A DNA stretch of 64,000 nt from NCBI RefSeq assembly GCF_009389715.1, contig NC_052395.1, positions 17,958,229 through 18,022,228 on the forward strand. The letters run 5' to 3'. Made by a program: the position numbers and the translations under genes. This DNA is from Phoenix dactylifera. Taxonomy: Eukaryota; Streptophyta; Magnoliopsida; Arecales; Arecaceae. The notes beneath the pieces are model-generated. The model ran no database searches. It saw nothing but the letters and a program-made list of their open reading frames with translations, and was not told the origin of the DNA. Of this stretch, positions 57,907-64,000 are shown one piece after another. Each line of letters begins with the position of its first letter. Position 1 is the stretch's first letter.

Positions 57907-59291
57907 TTAGATTATGTATATGCAAACGCTTGCTCGTTGCAGCACAGCGGCCGGCGTTGCTCGATGCCAATGCCATCAAGTAATTTGTTTTCTATTTTGT
58001 CGTTTTTTTTTGTTTTTTTGTTCCCGTTGAAGAGGGTGGAATTGCTAGGGAGTTGCTTTTATATATATATATACATACATATATAGATATTTGGTTGAGA
58101 ACAAATGTCGAATAATATGTGTATATATTTATATATGGATCTTACCTTGTCGGATTTTCACTTCTGACTTCCTTGCCTTGTCATTTGTCAATATCTCTTG
58201 TCGAGTAATACTGTGGCTTTTATGCCTTGTCAGACATCTATCAACTTGCAACTACTCAGTTCTTGGCTTGAAATTAAAAAAAAAAGAAGAACAAAAAAAG
58301 AAGAAGATGATGATGATGAGGGAAAAGAAGCGTGGGAATGAAAGATCTTGTACATAATTTCGAATATCATATCGATGGGTTCTGTTTTGCCACTGGTACC
58401 TTATCTAGCTTATATCCGCTACGTGCCGTGGGAGGACGCCAATAACAAATATATTATAAAATTATGTGGTTCTGTTGTGTTTTCAGAAATTTTCACTAAT
58501 CGCAGGTATCGCAAATCGTGGTTAGCCCACAAGAACAGCTGGAATGGAAGGGGGTTGCCCGGGTACATCACTAACAAATTAGACTAAAGTAATTTATCAA
58601 GGGATCTATCATGAATTGGTGGCCATCACAAGAGCTTTGCTATCTTTTCTCTTAGACATCGGAACCCTTAAACATAGTCTCTCATGTTCAGGCTCCAGCT
58701 TTTGTGCATGGTAGAGTCTTCAGGTTCTTGCTGGTAACAGGCCCCCTAGCTCCCTATTTAAGCATCTGCTCGACCATTATGATGAGGACTATTCCAGCAC
58801 TGCCATTACTTGGTTGCGTATACTAATAGATCATTTATCTCCTAGCTAGCTTGTCCCCCGTCAATAATATTATTTTGCCTGCATGCAACGAATAATGAAT
58901 TAACAAGTAATGCTATAAAATTTAAAGAAAGTAAAGATCGATGCCGAGAAATCTTTTATCTTTTGCTTCAATGCTGGATCACAATTGTTTGGTGCAATTA
59001 GGAAATGCAGGAGTCTAGAATGCTGATATTAACATGCATTTGATCCATGTATTTCCACTAGTAGGCGTCTCTCAAATTAAATAGATTATGAGAAGAGGGT
59101 TGGCCCTGCGATTTAAACCATTAAATGGGAATGAGTTATGAGTCCTCCAAACATGGGATGCAGGTCCGTAAAGCTGGCTCTATTCAATGCTGCGCAATCG
59201 ATATGTCCGCTCACCAAACAACCGCACGGAGATGAAGCACTGCACTCCTACTTCCCCCCCTTCCCTCTCCACCATAAATATCCGCTGTGCC

Positions 59292-59467
59292 GAGTAACTC
59301 CCATGCATGGAGGGCCAGTTGCTGATTTATTATTATGGTCATGATTTATAAGCCGAAATATCTAGCGGAGTTACTCCCATGGAGGGCCACCACTACCAGG
59401 TAAAGAGAGCATGCCATGATGCCATGATGCCATGCTGCTAATTTATTGTTGTCATAATTTATAAGCC
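59292..59467. repeat. Imperfect direct duplication
   Basis: TTACTCCCATG, GGAGGGCCA and ATTTATAAGCC recur in the same order at 59292-59354 and 59370-59467; the second copy holds an extra ATGCCATG-rich insertion. Confidence 0.7.
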
Positions 59468-62426
59468 TTGAATGGAATGGACGTACAGGCGCGAGCCCAC
59501 CGGCTCCGGGATAAGCCCATCGGAGAAGAGGATATTGTCATTCAACGGCGGGGTGTCACATCATCCCGCCATGCCATGCCATGAATGAGTGCTCTTTACT
59601 CCATCGTCATGGGGAAGCTTACCCTGATAAGTCCACCGGTCATGTTGCCGTAGAAACCAGAACGTCTGAAGAATCCCAAAATATATATAGAGATAGCAAG
59701 AGAGAGAGAGAGACTGAAATTAGATCAAATACCAATATATTCATATCTATATTTATTTTAAATTGATACATATATAATATAGATATCGAAAATATAAATG
59801 TAAATAGAGACGTAAGTTAAATAATTAAACTTTAACTTTATGATCAAAGAGTTAAAAATATTACTAACTAAATAGTAAATCAAAAATATGGCCGTATATT
59901 TTTCTTAAAAGTTAATGTGGTCTATATAAAATTAAATAGAGTTTCAGATAGAATTAGATATTTGAATGCAAAATTAGATACTTATCTATTCATATTCATT
60001 TTTTTTTACAGATATTAGTTTAATACTCAAATTTTTATTCAGGTAGGTTCGAATACAAAAATAAATTATATTATCAGATCTATTTTTATCTCTAATCCAA
60101 TGCTTAAGCTAATGAGAAAGGTTTTAAAAAATAAAAAGCACTAGCTGAATAATAAATCAAAAGGAATAATCTTATGCTCCGCATATCAAGTTTTATTTTT
60201 AGTTTTTTTAAAACATGCGGAGTTTGTGTCCGGCATTAGATTTTGAACTCCAAAGGAAAATAACTTTTTGGTCGTCCATATCCATTCAGCTCAGAAAGAT
60301 TTATCTAAACTAAAATAGTTTTTTTTCCTACAGTGCCATATTTCAACTTACGATTGCACGTCAGATTTGGACCACCAAGGAGCTGGTTTGGTAGATCCCT
60401 AGCCCTAGTCGGATGGGACTTAACACCAAGGAACCATTATATTGCGTCCCACAAGCCCCAGTGGGGTTGGCTGGGAATAATGGATGGAACAAACGGTTAA
60501 TGAGGGAAGGTTTTGAAGTGATGGCTCTGGCCTTCGACATGAATGAAGCACCTTCGTCGTTCAGTTCGTCGCATTAATGCAAGTAAGTTGGCACTTGAAT
60601 TTTTTTTATAAAAAAATATTGTATCTTTATTTGGTCAATTTTTCCTTCTTTTTTTTTTAAAGTTTCTTTGGTGACTAAAAGAAATGACCTTCGAGATAGG
60701 GTATGCGAGCTAAGCGAGGTGATCGACATCAACGGGGATCATCTTACAATCTTCGCATCGTTGAAATAGAATTTTCGAATTTGAAAGCTGTATTCAAGAA
60801 TGCAGGTTTTATGGTTATAATTTTACGGCTTATCCCAAAAAATGTGCACACCCGCTTTGGATGAGTAAACTTGCATAGCATTTGATTAACCTATGGGAAG
60901 ATGAGATTTTGAGTGAAGGCTACAGTAATTCTACTGAAAAGATGCCAAGAAAACAGGATCCAAATTTTGCCACAAATGCAGAAATACCGGGCGGCATGCT
61001 CGAGCCCGTTGCATTTCGGCCAGTATTGGACCTGAATTTTCAACCCGACAGAATGGTGGACGAGCTAGGGTTTGCGTCGACCCAACCCGAGCTTGCCGGG
61101 TCAGAGCCTGACAAGATAATGCAGTACCTTGGGTTGAGCCCGGCCCAAATCTGGCCCGGCCTAGCCGATAGGCAGGTCTAAATGCAGGTCATTGATTGAT
61201 AGATAAGTAAGAAATAGTGATGGATGGGTGTGATTCCATGGAGCTAAGCACGAAGAATCTTTGGGTTTATGTAATTATTCAACACATGCAATGCCTAACG
61301 GGATACTTCGTAAGTGGTTGTTCCTATGTCAAGCGGCCAACTGGTAGAGTCGAAAGAGAGTCATGTGGTTCTTTTGGGACTTCACGTAATAAATTTGGCG
61401 TGGCAAAAATGAAAGGGATGAGGAGTTAAAGGTGACAACATGCTTGTAATGTGTTGCTGGTTCTTTTATTTTTTGTGTATTATTGGAGCCTCTTTCCTTG
61501 GTCCCTCATCCCACAGATGAATATTGCTTAAAGCAAATAGACTAAATATTTAGCTTGATCAGACCAACAGAAAGACAAAAAAAGAAAGGCAAGGGAAAAC
61601 ATCCTTTCCAATCTTACATGGACACAGCAAATAATTATCTTCCATGTATCGCCCAATGTCATCCACCATGCTTAAATTTGCTCGGTCTATAGCTTTCTAT
61701 GTAATTCTGCAGTTGCAAACCAACATTCGATACATTTGATCGCCATCCCCAGCATCATCATCCACTTATTTATTGCATCTTGCATTAGAAATATAACATG
61801 TTCTTGCATGATTTGTTCATTGTTCTTTGTCAACTTCATCTTTTCATTTTAATAATCATATTTTGCCCTATAGATTATAATTTATCTATTAAAACCCATT
61901 TCCTTAATTTTAGTCATGTAAATATGTCTACTATTCTCATTTTACTTGTGCATGTCATAATATTGCTGCTTGAAACATTGGATGTTGATTTATTCATATC
62001 CAACTTTTCCAACCTTAACTTATGTTATGAGACAATTTTTACTAGAAAAATGAAAAGAGAACATGTAACAAATACAATCTCTCTACATCTCTTTGCATAG
62101 AGAGCAATTAAACCTCTCTAGGAAATACATATACTCCTATCCATCCTGACAATATTTGATTAGTTTAAAGAACATTATAGGTCCACACCTAGTCCTAGAT
62201 GATAATTTCGTGGTTCACTGATCACTAAATCTAACATAAAATACCTAAATAGCTTCTACAATAAATATCATGTTGCGAAGGATGGTGGTCTAGAGAAATA
62301 TATATCCAAGCAGTTGTCAATATAGATATCTGATATATGAAACCTAAGCAACTTCTATGCACCAGTCTACTTATCAAGTCGGCAAGGAAGGTGGTCCAGA
62401 GATGTATTTAACTAGTTCTTGATATA

Positions 62427-62510
62427 TATATATATATATGTTTGTGTGTGTGTGTATGTATATATGTATATATATGTATACGTATGTATGTATATGTATG
62501 TATGTATGGT
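62427..62510. repeat. TA/TG microsatellite
   Basis: (TA)n, (TG)n and TATG units in series. Confidence 0.9.
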
Positions 62511-63940
62511 AACAATGGTCAAGTCAATCAATCCTATATGTTATTTGCCCAAATACCTAGCATGATATGGTAATTCATCATCAACCATGAATTTAATCAA
62601 ATTAGCAGTTTATAAGGTGAGGCATTTTTTTCCTTCTCTCCTTTTCTCTGAACATTTTGCTCTGCTTATATTCGCTTGTTCCTTATATAGTAGCGATCAT
62701 TTACTGTTGCATTTACCAACCCATTACCCAAAAGTGATATATGAGTTTAACTTATTCATTGTTACATGTACATACATATAAACATAGATATAAGCATAGA
62801 TGTATTCTATATCTATTATATAGATAGAGGAGAGAGAAATCTCCATCCTATCAAAATTTTAGGAAAATCCTAGATCTAGAAAAGTCGAGCATGCCACATC
62901 ATGAATTTAAAATTAATATGACTTTTTTTCCTCCTAATCTTACCGTAGAAAAATATATCTTTTTCTAAAACTCTATCGAAAAAAAAGTTTTTCAGTTTAC
63001 GTCATTTCATTAGACGTTTCATTTATATGAAACTCTTTTTGATTAGAATTAAGCTTATTTGATAACAAAAATAAAAAAATATTTTTATATGAAGATATTA
63101 TTGTTGAACATGCATTGCAAGTGCAAAATGCTAGTATTTGTATATAAATACTTGGCGTGACCCTAGAGCCACATAAAAGCATCTATATTTTAAAGTTCCA
63201 TAACAACCCTACTCAGAGAGATTTAAATTAGGCTAAGCTTCTATTTTGAAAAAGAGAATCCAGCAGGAAGTCTAAAGGGGTAGCTCTCTTTTAAGTTAGA
63301 AATATTATGATTTCATAAACAATAAAAGTTCCATGCTCATCAAAAGTCAAACGTATAGCGATCGTTGATCATAGCAAAACATTCTTTTTGCTTTTTCGTT
63401 CGAAGAATGATCATAATAAATTAAGTTTATCTAGAATAAGAAATATATACCAAAAAAATATCCAATATTTTTTTTATTATTTATTCAATATCTATATCTT
63501 TAATAGTGATCAAATACGTTTGCGTGCATGCGCATTTAAACTCGCAAATATCAATTACAAGAGCTACCATATTTTTCTGTCAATTTTTGGATGTACTTAA
63601 TGGATGTCGTTCATCCTTAAAATAATAGATTGCATGAATTATATGGTGATAAGAATTGCATGTAATAAATTCAAGTTTTCTTGTAATTCACTAGATAGAC
63701 TGCACCTTCTCATTCTTTTTGTTTTTCTCGTTACATTGCTGTTGCCCTCATTTCTTGCTTAGATCGTTTGACATCCCCCAACTTTTCCTCAGCAAGATTT
63801 AAATCCTCCTCTAGCATCCTTTTGCATCACCACCATGGTTAGCCTGCCTTTGCTATTTGGTCTCTTTTCATAGTTCCAATTATTTTTCTCTTTCAGAAAA
63901 CTCTATAGTTTGAACAATTAAGAGTTGCTTCTCTCAGCTA

Positions 63941-63962
63941 TATATATATATATATATATATA
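63941..63962. repeat. (TA)n microsatellite
   Basis: Eleven TA units near the right edge of the window. Confidence 0.93.
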
Positions 63963-64000
63963 CCTTCATCTCATCAAGTATCAACTTTGGCTTCGAGGGC

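Larger units (their letters stand above)
57907..64000. other. AT-rich intergenic DNA, no gene recognised
   Basis: No coding region is convincing. It contains a short imperfect duplication (59292-59467), a low-complexity frame at 60882-61181, a TA/TG-rich tract at 62427-62510, and a (TA)n tract at 63941-63962. An L1 or gag signature was looked for and not found. Confidence 0.5.

Noticed and set aside
60882..61181. 99-residue frame ending PAQIWPGLADRQV
   Set aside because: The second half is a translation of CCCGACCC/CCCGGCCC-like repetitive sequence, and no family or splice context supports it.
1..64000. tRNA and rRNA genes
   Set aside because: Apart from the tRNA-like head of the SINE and tRNA primer sites, no cloverleaf or rRNA sequence was noticed; a covariance-model scan was not possible here.

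Overview
The window is nuclear DNA of a flowering plant. It has multi-exon genes with GT-AG introns of 80 bp to 3.4 kb, plant-only protein families, and abundant, mostly decayed transposons. The transposon mix (L1-type LINEs with an RNase H tail, an Au-type SINE, very GC-rich hAT ends) and the protein sequences suggest a monocot, probably a palm. That assignment is inference; no organelle or bacterial features are seen.

Layout: (1) 1-6.1 kb, + strand: the last nine exons of a BIG5-type ARF-GEF (Sec7 family), whose 5' part lies left of the window. (2) 8.5-19.0 kb, + strand: a complete 13-exon SCAMP gene. Its introns carry an Au-like SINE, a 481-bp MITE and a foldback repeat. (3) 20.3-32.0 kb: a 5'-truncated L1-type LINE, split by a young 8.1-kb LTR element on the - strand. 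That element has 3.2-kb LTRs and only a broken gag between them (TR-GAG type). (4) 33.0-37.0 kb: two nested hAT elements of one family; the inner one carries a broken transposase. (5) 38.1 kb: a possible 59-residue gene. (6) 39.3-45.7 kb, - strand: a complete 4-exon BTB/POZ-NPH3 gene with a suspicious splice donor. (7) 46-53 kb: a transposon and pseudogene graveyard with LINE tails, a TRIM, the last two exons of an NDA-type alternative NADH dehydrogenase (decayed), and a MULE transposase relic. (8) 53.3-56.8 kb: a solo LTR of the same TR-GAG family. (9) 57.7 kb, + strand: a small intronless gene for a 68-residue double-CxxC protein. (10) 58-64 kb: AT-rich intergenic DNA with microsatellites.

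The genes do not form a pathway. BIG5 (ARF activation in trafficking) and SCAMP (post-Golgi and plasma-membrane trafficking) are neighbours in the same orientation and both act in vesicle traffic, but plants have no operons and this is probably chance. The main interest lies in the nested transposon history, which can be read through intact target-site duplications for the LINE, LTR, solo LTR, hAT, SINE and MITE insertions.
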